DNA of 64,000 nt, taken from positions 1 to 64,000 of the forward strand of contig JALQPE010002610.1 in the NCBI GenBank assembly GCA_030407315.1. The letters run 5' to 3'. Position 1 is the first letter of the stretch. The number at the start of each line of letters is the position of its first letter. Shown here piece by piece: positions 29,371-41,819 of the stretch. The position numbers were made by a program, and so were the translations under genes. The DNA comes from Asparagopsis taxiformis. Taxonomy: Eukaryota > Rhodophyta > Florideophyceae > Bonnemaisoniales > Bonnemaisoniaceae. The notes beneath the pieces were generated by a model. The model saw only the letters and a list, made by a program, of their open reading frames with translations. It had not been told where the DNA came from and ran no database searches.

Positions 29371-31052
29371 ATGACAAGCTTACCCAAAGTATTGCTGGCA
29401 ACCGAGCTGCCGGAAGTGCCAGAGCCAGTAGATGCAGACACTGGCTTTGTCCACGAGTTTGTAGAGGAAACCAATCAGCACGACAGTATACGCTTTGTTG
29501 TTGGTGACAAAGTATCTCTTCCAATTTCATGTGACGGCTTCCAGATCGATCCAACAGTTATTCAGGCCGAAAAAGGTGAAGAGAAGTACGCGCCGATCTT
29601 CGAATGTACTGTCACTCTTCGACCAATTTCCGATGACCTTGATCCACTGCCGGAAACCATTCATGTCAAAGGGTTGGCATCTCTCTCCCAACTTCGAAGT
29701 TATGATCATACCCCTCTTCCGATATCTCTTCGTTCGGATGGCCCCTATGCACAATACGTTTCTGTCAATAAGACGACGAATGAAATTTCTTTACGTATCA
29801 GTGTCTTATCCGAAAGTTCTGATGACGATTCGCCAGATTGCATTTACCTCTTCGACGAGGCATGGATGATGATAGGATTAGAGTCCCCACTTTTCCAAGG
29901 CGTTTGGAACAAACATCAAAACAGTGAGGTACAGGAAGGTGTCTTATACCACGATGACGCTGTTCCTCCAATCTGGCAGAGACATTGAACGCACAAATTG
30001 ACCAGCTGGCTGAACAAGAAGCTGTGGATTGGCATCCGGGTTCAAATGACTGCGTGCGAGATCTGGTGCACCCCTCATTGTATCCATATGTACGTGGCGA
30101 ATCTAAACTTGGAGATATAAGCCCTGAGCTCAAAAGCAAGTTACCTTCTCCCAATTCTGAGCAAGACGAATTTGAGCCTGACTTTGATAGATTCGGTCGT
30201 CCATTTGAGATATCCACTTACCAGTGGCTTCCATCTGTGTTCCAAATTGCTGACGATGGCCGGACGACGATTCGCAGTTACATCAATAATCTTGATGAAG
30301 GAAAGTATGCTCAACTGTATCAGAATCTTTGTCGCCTCTTCGAAATATTCCTACCAAGATTTGAGCGCGTTTATGCTTATTTGAAAGAATTGAAGTTTGT
30401 AGAAGGAGGTGAGGATATGGTTCTGTGTGATGTGGAAACAAGCTTCCAACCCGATATTTCTTCATCGCTTCTGCGTGGCAGGGAGTTGAATGTCATCACT
30501 AAAATTGTAGACTATGAGTTACAAACATCCACGGACAAAGTGGATGGCGTGTTCCACGTGGAAGGTATGAGTTCAGATCACATCATAATGACAGGATTGT
30601 ACATCGCACACCGAGATTCCACTTTTCATGGGGGAGAGATTCTGTTCCAACGTGCCTTCCTAGACTATGAGGGCTCATACATTTTCGAGGAAGTCGTTCA
30701 ATCGAGGCATTGGAAATCAGAAAAGATAGTCGAAGATGGGTTGAGACCACTTGGAAGGTTGGAGACTCCACAAGGGCGCATTGTCGTCTTTCCAAACTCT
30801 CATGTGCACAAACTCACCGAAATGACACGTGACGAATTGAAGATGCAAGGTTGCTCGAAGCGCAGAATTGTTGTCTTTTGGGTTGTTGATCCTGACCGCA
30901 CCGTGTTGACAACTCGGGAGGTACCAAAACAGCAAGGAGTGTCGATGAGTCATGAGCGCGCTTTGCACCATAGGATCTTGCTCATGGAAGAACGAAAGAA
31001 ACATAAGGGAAAATTCAACGCCGATCGGAAAATCAGTCTATGCGAACATTAA
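29371..31052 (+). pseudogene. DUF4246-like 2OG-Fe(II) oxygenase, one frame break
   Basis: The coding trace starts at ATG 29371 (MTSLPKVLL); the frame changes near 29980, where the first part stops at TGA 29986-29988. The second part continues one frame back (LNAQIDQLAEQ) to the stop at 31050-31052. Family landmarks are DWHPGSNDCVRDLVHPSLYP and HVEGMSSDHIIMTGLY. The iron-binding HRD (AHRDSTFHGGEILF), a distal histidine (PNSHVHKL) and an arginine (KRRIVVFWVVDP) are all present, so the catalytic core is intact. Total length would be about 560 residues. I see no GT...AG intron that would join the frames cleanly. Either this is an early pseudogene or one base is missing in the assembly. Substrate unknown. 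Confidence 0.65.
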
Positions 31053-34000
31053 CATCCTCTGTGTCAGTGATCTGATCAGTTTGAGTATATGGCGACGGAA
31101 CTTGGCGTCAGCAAAAAGTCGGTAAACGTCACTTTGCGTTGTTCTTGGTGACTAGGCGTTGACGTTTTCTAGTGCCAGCGGAGAATCACTGACTAATGTT
31201 GTGCTTGATGCAATGACCAGCATTTCTATTCATCGCTTGCACTCGGGTAGATTTACAAGAACAGCAGTATAATGTAAGTTGGGTTGGATAGCAGTTTTGC
31301 TGACCACATGACTCACCGAGGCTTCTGAATGGTATAACGAATAAAGCAGTACAATATGAAAGGTCCGTGCTGGACTTGGTTGAGGAGAATTCCTATGGTC
31401 GTATGGTTGGAGATAGTTGTGATATGGCGGATAAAGTGCACTTTCTATGTATTCCGTCTGAAGGTTTTCACAAACTGTGAGTACAATAGCATTCGAACTG
31501 GATAGTTACTGAGCCTGACAGAGACCATGAAGGCCAATTTGTGCGTATTATGTGTACAGTATGAGGCATATTAAGTAATGGGTATGCTTGTTACACGCTA
31601 ATCCTGCAGATGCACGGCAGAATTCCGCGAGTAAAAACGATTTACAAGCATCACACAAATGAGCCGCCGCAAATACACCTGCATGATAGACTTGAGTCAG
31701 TGCGAGATGGGACGGGACAGCACAGGACAACTCATGAATACACCAATCCCAGTATGGCGAGCAACCCGGACAAAAGCATGACGGCACCAAAAATTGATTG
31801 TATGAAATTTAGGCAGCGCCTGGAAGAGCGTAATTTTTGGGCATTGCGCGAGAGATTAAACTATTGATGCATCTTTGAGCATTGCGACCATCGCAAGACG
31901 GTGGGTTATTGTTGGATGCCTCGCATTAATCTAGAAGAACGCGAGACACCTACTGACTGGGAGCTGCGCTGCGGCATGTATGCAAAAACGGGTCGACGTA
32001 TGACGCCTCCCGGTCTGCTCCTGTGGTGGAATGATGTGTAGGGATGGGAAGGACTCAGAAACAGCAAGAGAATTACACCCTGGACAAAGCGCCGACGGTC
32101 CTGCATGGGACGCAATTTATAGAGTGACCGGTAATGTTGCCAGAAGCACTGGTAAATGAAGAAAATAAATTCCGTACAGACAGACTGTATGAAAGCTGAA
32201 ATAGGATTCCATGAGAATAACTCTCAATAGAGGTATGTACATTGCCGCGCTAAGCATTTGAGTCTCGAAATTCCTACACAATCGTATGGGACAATTTAGT
32301 CGGAGAAAATCAAGGCTTTGTCGAGAATATCTCTGAGTTCAAGCTTGAAACGGATGTCGCTTCGGAAGAAATTGTTCTGAACGAGTATAGTACAGAAATC
32401 CTATTAAAAAACGACAACATTGCGTGGAGATATTATTCACCTTTGAAGCGATGAAAGTTTTCTCATTGGTGAGGACGAGTAATGCCTTTTTGAACTACGT
32501 TTCGTCTACAAACATTTGAAGACAGATGTTAGTCCCTGTTGTAATGTCTTGCAGTGAATGAATGATAAGCATAGTGTTGCGAGCTTTCCCATACGATTAG
32601 ATATCTAGTGTGCCAGTAGACTTGACGCTCAGAATTCACGTGATATGTCCATGAGGTAGTTGGAGAGGCATGTATGGATCTGTATACGCAAGGGCGGCGC
32701 CGAAAATGATGATGATTGGTGTTGTGGACGCCTCCCGTCTATGTGCACGGCGCAAATGTTTGCAACACATGATGGGCAGTTATGTTCATTTGTGCGTACT
32801 ATGGGTATGAGTGTAGAGTATAACTCCCAAACAACGCATACTATGTATGTGGCATTGTAAAATTGCGTTGAGGTCCTCGACATTCAGATGTTTTTTCATG
32901 CAATGGTTCACGCACAGCATATTCCACGACCAACAAATTTGTTTTGATAACATGTTATGTCAAAGTAAATACACAAACCAAAACGTGTATGTAATGGAAA
33001 TTGACGTTGAGAGTAACATGCTTGTACCCATGGCAAAGGCATATCTGCAACCAGCGGTGGCTCCTGTAAATATGCCGAGCAATGCACAGCGCCATCATAC
33101 TCGCAACGGAATGCAGCAAAGACATGATGGCAGAAGGAAGGCTTCATTCAGTTTGTCTCAAATTGGCCTTATCAGCCACAATCAATGTGGAAGATCTGTT
33201 CAAGGTGGAAGACGTCCGTCTGGGACACCGTTGAAAATCATCATTTCCATCTCACCCTCGTCGTTACAGTTATTCAGCCGATGCATTCGTTAGTATACTC
33301 GTGGCGCCGCTGTCAACTCCCAAATTGCACCAAAGCAGCAGTACGTCACAACAATCACTGCAAAAGTTGAAATTTAAAATATGTATGGCGCAAGTAAGGT
33401 GAGCCAATCCAATCCTGGCGTACCAACAAAGGTACAACCTTGCTGGCATCTTACCTTGCAAACCTACCTATCTTCTCTTCCAACGCTACGCTACGCACCC
33501 CTGCCCGGCCAACACTCCGTACCGGCTTTCTGTAACCAAACACCTTTTCATAACGACATTGTGTAATTGTCCTCAGGCCCATCCACATCCCACCATGACT
33601 CCAGCGCTTAATATCTCGCTGTGGTTATACTCGTCCCTCCACCATCTCAAGACAAATTATGGAGGAGGAGCCTTATATTGCCTTTTTCCCATTTCGTAAA
33701 CTCGACATAGTACCGCCTTGTCTTCAAGAAAATAGGTATCGACTGGTGTTGTCCAATTTTCATCACTTTCCAAGCCAATACGTATGGTATCTTCAACATT
33801 TGAGATGATTGGGTCAGTTTATTTAGCTGGCAAAGTTTAAACTTCTTCACAAGCATAATAATATCCTCAGCGTACATCCATGCACTCTTATCTTTAGCTC
33901 TCCTGCTAAACCAATTTATCACATTGTGCATTCACATACTTCCATCGTTCCATCCTCCTAGTCAATATCCGCATAAATGTCTCAACGAAAAGACCTCAGC

Positions 34001-34140
34001 AAATTTACAAACTTCCAATAGCTTCCATTCCTTTAAACACATCACACAAAATGATAAAGAATGACCATATGGTATCGCTGTATGTACGACTGAACCGCAG
34101 GGATCAAAAGTTTTTCTTGTATATCCTTACGCACCGTCAA
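31053..34140. other. 3.1-kb intergenic region, no supported gene
   Basis: AT-rich DNA. ORFs are short, overlap on both strands and lack motifs (for example at 32847-33293, 33647-33931). I see no repeats or RNA genes. Confidence 0.35.
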
Positions 34141-34148
34141 TATAAAAA
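34141..34148 (+). promoter_or_regulatory. TATA box of the first GSDH-like gene
   Basis: TATAAAAA lies 120 nt before ATG 34261. Initiation about 30 nt downstream would put transcription after the in-frame ATG at 34155 or at its very edge, which supports the later start. Confidence 0.65.
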
Positions 34149-34260
34149 GGGTGCTTGGCCGCGCAGTACCAGAAAGAAGAGAGAACAAACCAACCACCTG
34201 AGCGACCCAGCTTCAACCAGACCCACTCAGATATCGCCCGCATTCATTTCTTCACCACAA

Positions 34261-35702
34261 TGAATACAGTGTATATTACCTTTGCTTTTTTGCTTTCTAC
34301 CTGTGTACTTGCCCAACGCCCACCGCTAGTGAACCCAATTTCGACACCGATTCGGGATGGAAACCTCAGGGTGACTACTCGTCTATTCGCAAAAATTCCC
34401 AACTTCAATGGAGGACCTGCTCGCATCAATCATCTCACTTTCCAGGGAGATGATCTCTACGTATCTACTGAAACCTCTGGTGGTCTAGTCTACAAGATTA
34501 CTCCTACCGGTTCAGTCTCTCTCTTTGCAAACGTTGCTGATTTAGTGAGAGTGGGAACAGGTCGCCAAATGGATTTCACGAACAGAGCACATGGAGGCCT
34601 TCGAAGTATTGCGTTCCATCCCGGGTTCAACCGAAATGGACTGTTCTACGCAAGTTTCATGGAGCGCCGACCGCCAAGGAACGGGCCCAACAATCTCCGC
34701 TATCTGTCTGATGCCTCACCACGACCGATTCCCGCAGACAGTGTCGTCGCTGAGTTTAGGTTTAACCGCAGAACGAACAGGGTTGCTCGTCGCAGCTACC
34801 GTCAAGTTCTGAGAGTGGGAATGCCAGTGTATGACCATCCCATCAAGGATATCGCTTTCCGCGGAAACCTACTCTACATTACGCATGGTGATGGTTCTGT
34901 GCAATCTGCTACCACCGGTGGTGGCCAGAGGAACGATGGTCTCGGAAAGGTTTTGAGAATCAACCCACGCAAGAGAGGCAATCTTCCATACACGGTTCCG
35001 CGCAGCAATCCGTTTGTTAACAACCCGATGTATCTGGATGAGATTTGGGCACTTGGATTCCGTAACCCGCATAATTTGTGCTTCAGTAACAGAGGGGAGC
35101 TATTCGTAACCGAGGTTGGACGTGACAACGTTGAAGAAATCAACATTGTTCGCCCTGGAGGAAACTATGGCTGGAGTGAACGCGAGGGAACATTTGTGCT
35201 GCTACCCGAACCTGGAGTTCTGACGGGAGTTGCTCCTCTACCCGCCGATGATGCTCGATTTGGATTTATCTACCCCAACGTTCAGGTGGGACATCGTGCA
35301 CCCGAGGGACGTTTCTTCGTCGGGCAGGCATTGGTCGGATCGTGCCCAGTAGAAAACGGTTCGCCCAATAACGGCGTTTTCTTCTATTCCAACTTTCCTA
35401 CTAACGGAGAGTTGTACTACTCAAGATTGAACGACATGCGACGGGCGAGAGTAACAGGGCCGCCGAATCAATTGACTCAGGCGCCTGTTTTCCAGGCGAA
35501 GATCCTGTTCGATCATGACAATCTGCCGTTGACGCCTCCGCGCGAATACAACCGACTGGGAGACCTCTTGCGGGCGGAGAACGGCCTCGGAAGAGACGGC
35601 CGAGTGGATATTCGTATGGGTCGTGGACGTCGTGGTGAACTTTATTGGACGAGTAAGAGAACGGGTGAGGTTTACCTGTTCACGTCTACTCTTCCGGCAT
35701 GA
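34261..35702 (+). CDS. Secreted glucose/sorbosone dehydrogenase-like beta-propeller protein
   Basis: 480 residues from ATG 34261. A signal peptide is evident (MNTVYITFAFLLSTCVLAQ). The rest is a GSDH/YliI-type PQQ sugar dehydrogenase-like propeller: FTNRAHGGLRSIAFHPGF, then DHPIKDIAFRGNLLYITHGD, GGGQRNDGLGKVLRINPR, ALGFRNPHNLCFS, EVGRDNVEEINIV, GGNYGWSEREGTF. Family members oxidise aldoses extracellularly. The DH of YDHPIKDI matches the position of the catalytic histidine, but cofactor and substrate are inferred. An ATG at 34155 would add 35 residues before the signal peptide, which makes it unlikely. A close relative lies 2.2 kb downstream at 37921, pointing to tandem duplication. Confidence 0.8.
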
Positions 35703-37863
35703 GAATTTTGTAATCGCCCATGGCGATGTCGTTTTTGACTTGGAAACGTTTAACATCTAATTGACCTGTTGTCCTACGTTGTCGCGCACTGTGGTGTGCT
35801 TTGTGTAGTAGAGAATAATATACTTGTCAATGAAGTGTTTTGGAAGCCCCAATTCACTTTTTTGCGTAATGATTAAAGTGGTGTCGTTGTTGAAAGCTGT
35901 GCGCGATTGTGTCGGGAGATATTTTACGGTATGTGGCCCACATGGCAGTGATCGAGATGCGAAATGTGTAGGGTAGAGTAGTAAATGCATATGAGCGGAG
36001 CTCAACAAGGTGAGCAGTATTGGGTTTTCTCTATGAAGAAAGAATACAGGAGATATACTCGTACATGGAAATGGCTTTTCAACTCGAGGTTTGATGAGGC
36101 ATCGGGACGTGCGCGAGATTGTGCAGATAAGTGGTGAAATGAAATGCGGGGGCTGGAGGATATGAAAAGCGAAAACGCGCAAAAACGGACAGTTGGTACA
36201 GCAAGGAGCAGTGTGATAGGAAATAGGGGAGGGGGGGCGGAAGGTTGGGAAGCTGGCATGATTGCAACAAGGATGGTACTCGACCAGGGGTACGGACAGT
36301 ACGGGATGAGAAATAGCTTGTCAACATATGACGAATGCAAACACGCAGCTACATAGTTTGCAATGATGGCTGTAAAGAAATGTACGGACTGTGTGGTTGG
36401 TCGAGATGAGCGGGGGAAGCATATAGTCATTTATACAACTGGCATCAAAACATGCCATCATTGTCATTGGTTACACGTACAATACACGCCACACCATCGC
36501 GCGTCGTAAGGCTCGCGCACACACAGTTTCGCAACGCGCTGCAGAGAACGGCATGCTGATGTAACCGCGCTGCTCTTCTGCTGCATGCGCGCATCCGGCC
36601 TTACTACATGAGCCGGACAAGACCACGAGACATACAACAGCGCGGCGTCGAGCGGCATCCATCGACGTCCTTACTAGCGCTGACGCAATCGTTGGCGCAT
36701 GCGCCGATGACGCAAGCTGTCGGGGCACGGTTCGCACGTGGCTTTGCACCCAGCCACCAGAGATGGATGTACCGTCGATACGGTCCCGACCGCTTCGCGT
36801 CGCGTCGCGTCGGGCCATTCTCGACCTGTCCATCCCAATGATCGGAAATGCCGCAGACGTGATGGTTGCCACTTTGCAACGCAGCGCACACGTGTCGGAT
36901 CGAATCGGCGTCGATGTTGACGTCATATCCTTGGCGTGTATCTAACTGCGTACAGTACTATCGCACAATCATCCGTGTTAGCGCCGTTGATAACTAACCT
37001 CGTGCCAAGTGCAGTGCTGTACACGTTTGCACCGATCCAGCGAGGCGCCCAACCCAACAGACGTTGTGCAACGTCTGTGTACGATTGCATCCGCGCCAAT
37101 CACATCGTTGACGTCGAGTCGTTTGGTTCGATGCTCGCGATTTCGGCGCATGGCAAACGAAAATTTCTCAATCGCTGCTTACATATCTTCACGCTATGTG
37201 CATGTCGTCGTCGTCGCGCGACATGAATTCAAGGCAGATGCCCTTTTGGAAACGCTGCCTTTCGTTTCTTGGCCCGTGCCATTCCGCGTCGTCTGCTGCC
37301 GTATGGCGTCGCGACGCGACGCGACATTTCGGGAATACAGTGCGATGCAGCTCGACGTGCGAGCGGGAACACATGCCGTTTTCAAATGGAAGAGCAACGG
37401 TTGGATTTCGACCGCGATGGTATTTTCGTCCAATCGTTGACAAACGGTCCGGTCGAATCGTTTACCCGTTGTTCAATCCGCCTTGTGTTTGCTCCATATG
37501 TGCGAAGAGATGATTGTCTTGTATATGTCTATTATCGACCCAATTACAGCGTAATACGCCCGTTACCGACCGCTATCTCTCCGCCGCGTCGCGCGTAACG
37601 CCGTGACGCAACGTGAGCCACCATGACAATTGACCAACGGACAAAACTGTACTGTAATGAATCGACACCAGGACGTGGAATAACATACACGTATTGCGAG
37701 AGCATGACCTCGTATTAATCCCAAACATGCGACGTGTCTACATCAATTCTGTCCCTGTCTCAGCGACTCGACTCGCATCATACCAGAGCCCATCCACGCG
37801 TACCCGAGGGTACACCATCTCCTGACATCCGATGGATGCAACTTGTTACCGACCATTTCAACA
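35703..37863. other. 2.2-kb intergenic region between the two GSDH-like genes
   Basis: ORFs of up to 151 codons overlap on both strands at 36.4-37.6 kb. None shows a motif, and their open frames reflect GC-rich, stop-poor sequence (repeated GCGTCGCGTCG words near 36795 and 37310). No RNA gene seen. Confidence 0.35.
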
Positions 37864-37870
37864 TATAAAA
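37864..37870 (+). promoter_or_regulatory. TATA box of the second GSDH-like gene
   Basis: TATAAAA lies 57 nt before ATG 37921. The in-frame ATG at 37843 is upstream of this box and so would not be in the transcript. Confidence 0.7.
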
Positions 37871-37920
37871 AACCAATCCATCCAAACCACCATCCCACCT
37901 CCCATCCCCAATTGCACATC

Positions 37921-39414
37921 ATGACCCCGCTCGCCCTCCTCACCGTCCTCCTGCTCGTGCGCACAACGCTCGTCCACTCGCAAAACCTCTCCGTCCAACC
38001 CACACCAATCCCCAATCCAGACCCCGATCCCTCCCCAATCGTCAGCCCCCTCGACCCGCCACTCCGCGGCGACATCCCCATCCACACCCGCTTCTTCGCC
38101 CAGATTCCAGACTTTGACGGCCTGCCCTCCCGCATCAACGCCATCATCTGCTTCGAAGACCACCTCTACATCTGCACCGAGACCTCCGGCGCCCTCATCT
38201 ACAAAGTCTCCTTCAACGGCACCGTCTCCCTCTTCTTCGACGTCGCCTCCGCCGTGGAGGCCACGACAGGCCGTCGTATCGATTTCACCAATCGCGCACA
38301 CGGCGGTCTACGCAGTGTCGCTTTCCATCCCGACTTTCGTCGAAACGGCCTCTTCTATACCAGCCATCTCGAACGCCGTCCACGCGTCAATAACACCCTC
38401 TCCTACCTCTCCGAGCCGGACGACACCCCCATTGGCGCCGACAGTGTCGTCGCAGAGTTTCGCGTCAATTTGCGCACTGGTCGCCCCAGGAAACGCAGTT
38501 ATCGACAGGTCATGCGCATCGGACTGCGCGAATTTGATCACCCCATCAAGCAAATCGCCTTCCATGATCGCTATTTGTACATCGCCCATGGAGACGGCTC
38601 GGTGCAATCCGCCTCGTTTGGTGGCGGACAGAATAACGACGGCTTGGGGAAAATTCTGCGCATCGATCCGCGACGAACGCGCCGTCGACCGTATCGTATT
38701 CCGCGTTCAAACCCCTTTGTCGGTAATCCAAACATGCTCGATGAGGTTTTCGCGCTCGGCTTCCGTAACCCGCATAATATTTGCTTCAGTCGTCGCGGCG
38801 AATTGTACGTCGCTGAGAGCGGGCGCGATAACATCGAGGAGATTAATATCGTGAAAGCGGGCGGAAACTATGGATGGAGTTTGCGTGAAGGCACTTTTGT
38901 GCACAAAGCCGAGGGCGGCACCGTGACGGGTATCGATCCGTTGCCGAGAAATGACAGAAAGTTGGGGCTGGTGTACCCAAATGTTCAGGTGCCACATATC
39001 GCACCGTTGGGAAGAAGCTTTGTCGGACAGGCGATTGCGGGCGCGTGTCCGGTCGAGAATGGATCGCCGTTGCATGGATTGTATTTATACTCCAATTTTC
39101 CAGTGACGGGCATTTTGTATTATTCGTTTATCAGAGAAATGCGGGGGGCAAGGGTGCGTGTGCGACCGTCCAAATTGACACAGGCCACGACTTATGTAGC
39201 GAAAATCATGTTTGATCATGACAATCTGCCGATTACACCGCCGATCTCTCTGAACAATCTCGGAGCGGTAATGCGATTCGATCCGGAATTTGCGGACGCG
39301 GTGAGAGTCGACGTGCGATTCGGACGGGGGAAACAGGGAGAGCTTTATTGGTCGAGTAAGGTTAACGGGCGCATTTATCTAATTACTTCAACACTCCCCA
39401 GCGAAAGTGAGTGA
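37921..39414 (+). CDS. Secreted glucose/sorbosone dehydrogenase-like protein, second copy
   Basis: 497 residues from ATG 37921, with a signal peptide (MTPLALLTVLLLVRTTLVHS) and a Pro/Asp-rich spacer (TPIPNPDPDPSP) absent from the first copy. The propeller repeats the same landmarks: FTNRAHGGLRSVAFHPDF, DHPIKQIAFHDRYLYIAHGD, GGGQNNDGLGKILRIDPR, ALGFRNPHNICFS, ESGRDNIEEINIV, GGNYGWSLREGTF, CPVENGSPLHG. It is clearly a paralogue of 34261-35702, in the same orientation and with the same TATA-ATG layout. Codon use is more C-rich at the start than in the first copy. Substrate unknown. Confidence 0.8.
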   Translation: MTPLALLTVLLLVRTTLVHSQNLSVQPTPIPNPDPDPSPIVSPLDPPLRGDIPIHTRFFAQIPDFDGLPSRINAIICFEDHLYICTETSGALIYKVSFNGTVSLFFDVASAVEATTGRRIDFTNRAHGGLRSVAFHPDFRRNGLFYTSHLERRPRVNNTLSYLSEPDDTPIGADSVVAEFRVNLRTGRPRKRSYRQVMRIGLREFDHPIKQIAFHDRYLYIAHGDGSVQSASFGGGQNNDGLGKILRIDPRRTRRRPYRIPRSNPFVGNPNMLDEVFALGFRNPHNICFSRRGELYVAESGRDNIEEINIVKAGGNYGWSLREGTFVHKAEGGTVTGIDPLPRNDRKLGLVYPNVQVPHIAPLGRSFVGQAIAGACPVENGSPLHGLYLYSNFPVTGILYYSFIREMRGARVRVRPSKLTQATTYVAKIMFDHDNLPITPPISLNNLGAVMRFDPEFADAVRVDVRFGRGKQGELYWSSKVNGRIYLITSTLPSESE

Positions 39415-41819
39415 GCGCGCGGGCAAGCGATAGCGACGAGGAAAGTATAGTTATTTTTCGAACAAGCAGAGTATGCAAAGTGTAAAGCGGTGTCCATACC
39501 GTTGTTTCAACATGTGCTACAGATCGACAGGGAATATCGATAGTCTATTCCAATCAATTGAGTTCATCACGCGCACAGGCGAGACGCGGATGAAGAGGCC
39601 CGACATGCGGTCGCTATTTGCACTTTGCATTGGGCGTGCGACGAACCAACCATGTCATACGTCACACACAAACCGCCTTCGGAACAAGGCATCGACGAGT
39701 GACGGTTTCGAGGTTGGACTGCTCCGCACGTTGTCATAACTGAATGTCTGTTTGTCCATCGCTTGGCGGTGTAAGCTCACGGACACTGTTTCAATCATCA
39801 TCCATCAGACGCGGAAACACCTCCAGGTTTGGATCTACGTGCGCACGACATCTTGCCTGTCACGGAAGGCATGGTTGCATTGCTACTAAATTTAACACAG
39901 TATATTTCCTACCTCGTTTACCCTAAGGTTCACTCGCATAGCATAACGCGAAACAACAAGTCCTCGACACAAGTGGCTTTCCGTCGAGGGTTTGCAACAC
40001 TATTTCCACCGGTCAAGCATGACATAGAGGTCACCATCTTCTACAACGGGACACTCATTTAGTTTACACAAACTGAATCTCCAAATGGAATCCTGTCCTT
40101 CGATGTATTCTTACCCTGCCCAATGCACGTATGCTAAATCCATGCAACAAATGAACAAACGTACGCACGCCACACCACGCTTACGCAACCAACCGTACCA
40201 CGAGAAGAATGATGCATTTTATCGGGAATCAAAGTTGCATACACAAATAACCAGTCGCTTTATCATCATCACCGCACGCGAGCGGTAATGATGAATGTTT
40301 CCGCGCGGATGAATCTCCGCGTTATATCGAACGGTTGCTTCCAAACCAGCTGGAATGACACTACATCAGTCCGACGCAGCGTACCAATTCGACGCATTCA
40401 CTCGCTGCCGACCTGGTTGCTCGTCATGCGCACGCCCTGCCCGCAATTCGAGCATGTAGGTTTATTGTACTATACCGTGTGCGGTATGCATGCTGCAATG
40501 CCGCACAGCATCCCAGCTCGGATTTGTCATATACTTTGCTGTGCTTGTAATTCGATCCGCTTCGATTTTGCCTACCCTAGGGTACACGCTTTTGTAAATT
40601 TCGTTCCCATGGCACGTCTGCCCCGATTGGACCTACCTCCCATCGATTGTGGCTCTGCATTGCGAGCGTGAAAATGTTGATATGGTCTAGTTCTACTTTA
40701 TCGTGGATGTGTGCTCATGCGCCAGTTGCATATTGTGCATGTCGCGCTTCATATGCATGCGGATGCTTGGCCGTATCCCTTCCCGAGTTCACGGTGAATG
40801 AGCACAAGGTCATGCGCGTCGTATTGACTGCAAATGATATTTGCGATGTAATGCGTTGCATCGATGTGACAACCATCGCGCTGGCCTGAAATGCACAATT
40901 TGAATTTGACAATCGAGGTGGTGATGGCACGGTGCGCAGATTCTTTCAGGTTTCTTGATGTTGATTCGCCCAGATATGAGCGTGTAGAGCTTTGACGAGG
41001 CGACTTTATTGCTCAAGGGTTCGATTCACATGACTGGGAATCGTCGGACATCTATTGGACAGTATGGAAGCGGTAGAAGACATGGCTCTATCGACTCGAC
41101 TCGTACATGACGCGTCGGAAGAGGATTCAACTGACGACTCAGAGATATCCACGACTGCCACCGTGTAGATGGAGGTGGTGCATGCATCAAAAAAAATTCA
41201 TGTGGATTATTTCAAACGTTTTGAAAATCTACAAGTGCAACTTGCCACCGCAGCGCAGCAAGATCGCTCCATTTTCATTGGCTCACCTCCATTCAAGGAC
41301 GCTATCGCTGCATCTGCAGCCACCAATCCCAACGAAGAGTGGCTGCTGGTTTTATCGCGCCGATGATCTAGCGCCGCAACGTCACCAATTGCATGTTACG
41401 CAACTTGAACGCACCGCCATCAATTCGGTGGACGAGATAGGTCGGTGATTGCGCACGTGTCCGGCTCATTCCGCGTAGACTTGCACAATGTTGACAACGA
41501 AGCATATCTGTGAAAGAGAGGCAACCAATCACATTTCTTCGCATGGAGGGCTGCCGCCATTTCTGTTCCTATAATATGCTGTTACACTTTCCCTGCTCTC
41601 CCATTGGCTGCAGATTTGGCATCATATTTCGACCCGTCGTTCCCGTTCGTGATTGGCTTTTATGGATCGGCGATTCGACAACATACGGCTCTTCTCTTCT
41701 GTCAACACGATCCTGCATCATCTCGCAGAAAAACATATATGAAATTTCGTACACACACCACTTCCGCCCGTCTCCACCCTTGATCCGACCTCCTTACCCC
41801 CGACACTGCCACACACACC
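39415..41819. other. 2.4-kb intergenic region
   Basis: No supported gene. Small ORFs on both strands lack motifs. A CATATATGAAA stretch near 41735 could be the TATA element of the ABC transporter gene. Confidence 0.35.

Noticed and set aside
33647..33931. 94-codon minus-strand ORF in the 31-34 kb gap
   Set aside because: Protein-like composition but no motif, no promoter and no homologue I recognise; too short to support.
34155..34260. Upstream start (ATG 34155) for the first GSDH-like protein
   Set aside because: It lies 14 nt from the TATA box and would bury the signal peptide.
36471..37598. Cluster of overlapping ORFs on both strands between the GSDH-like genes
   Set aside because: No motif, no consistent start or TATA context; open frames follow from GC-rich sequence.
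37843..37920. Upstream start (ATG 37843) for the second GSDH-like protein
   Set aside because: It lies before the TATA box, and the signal peptide starts at 37921.
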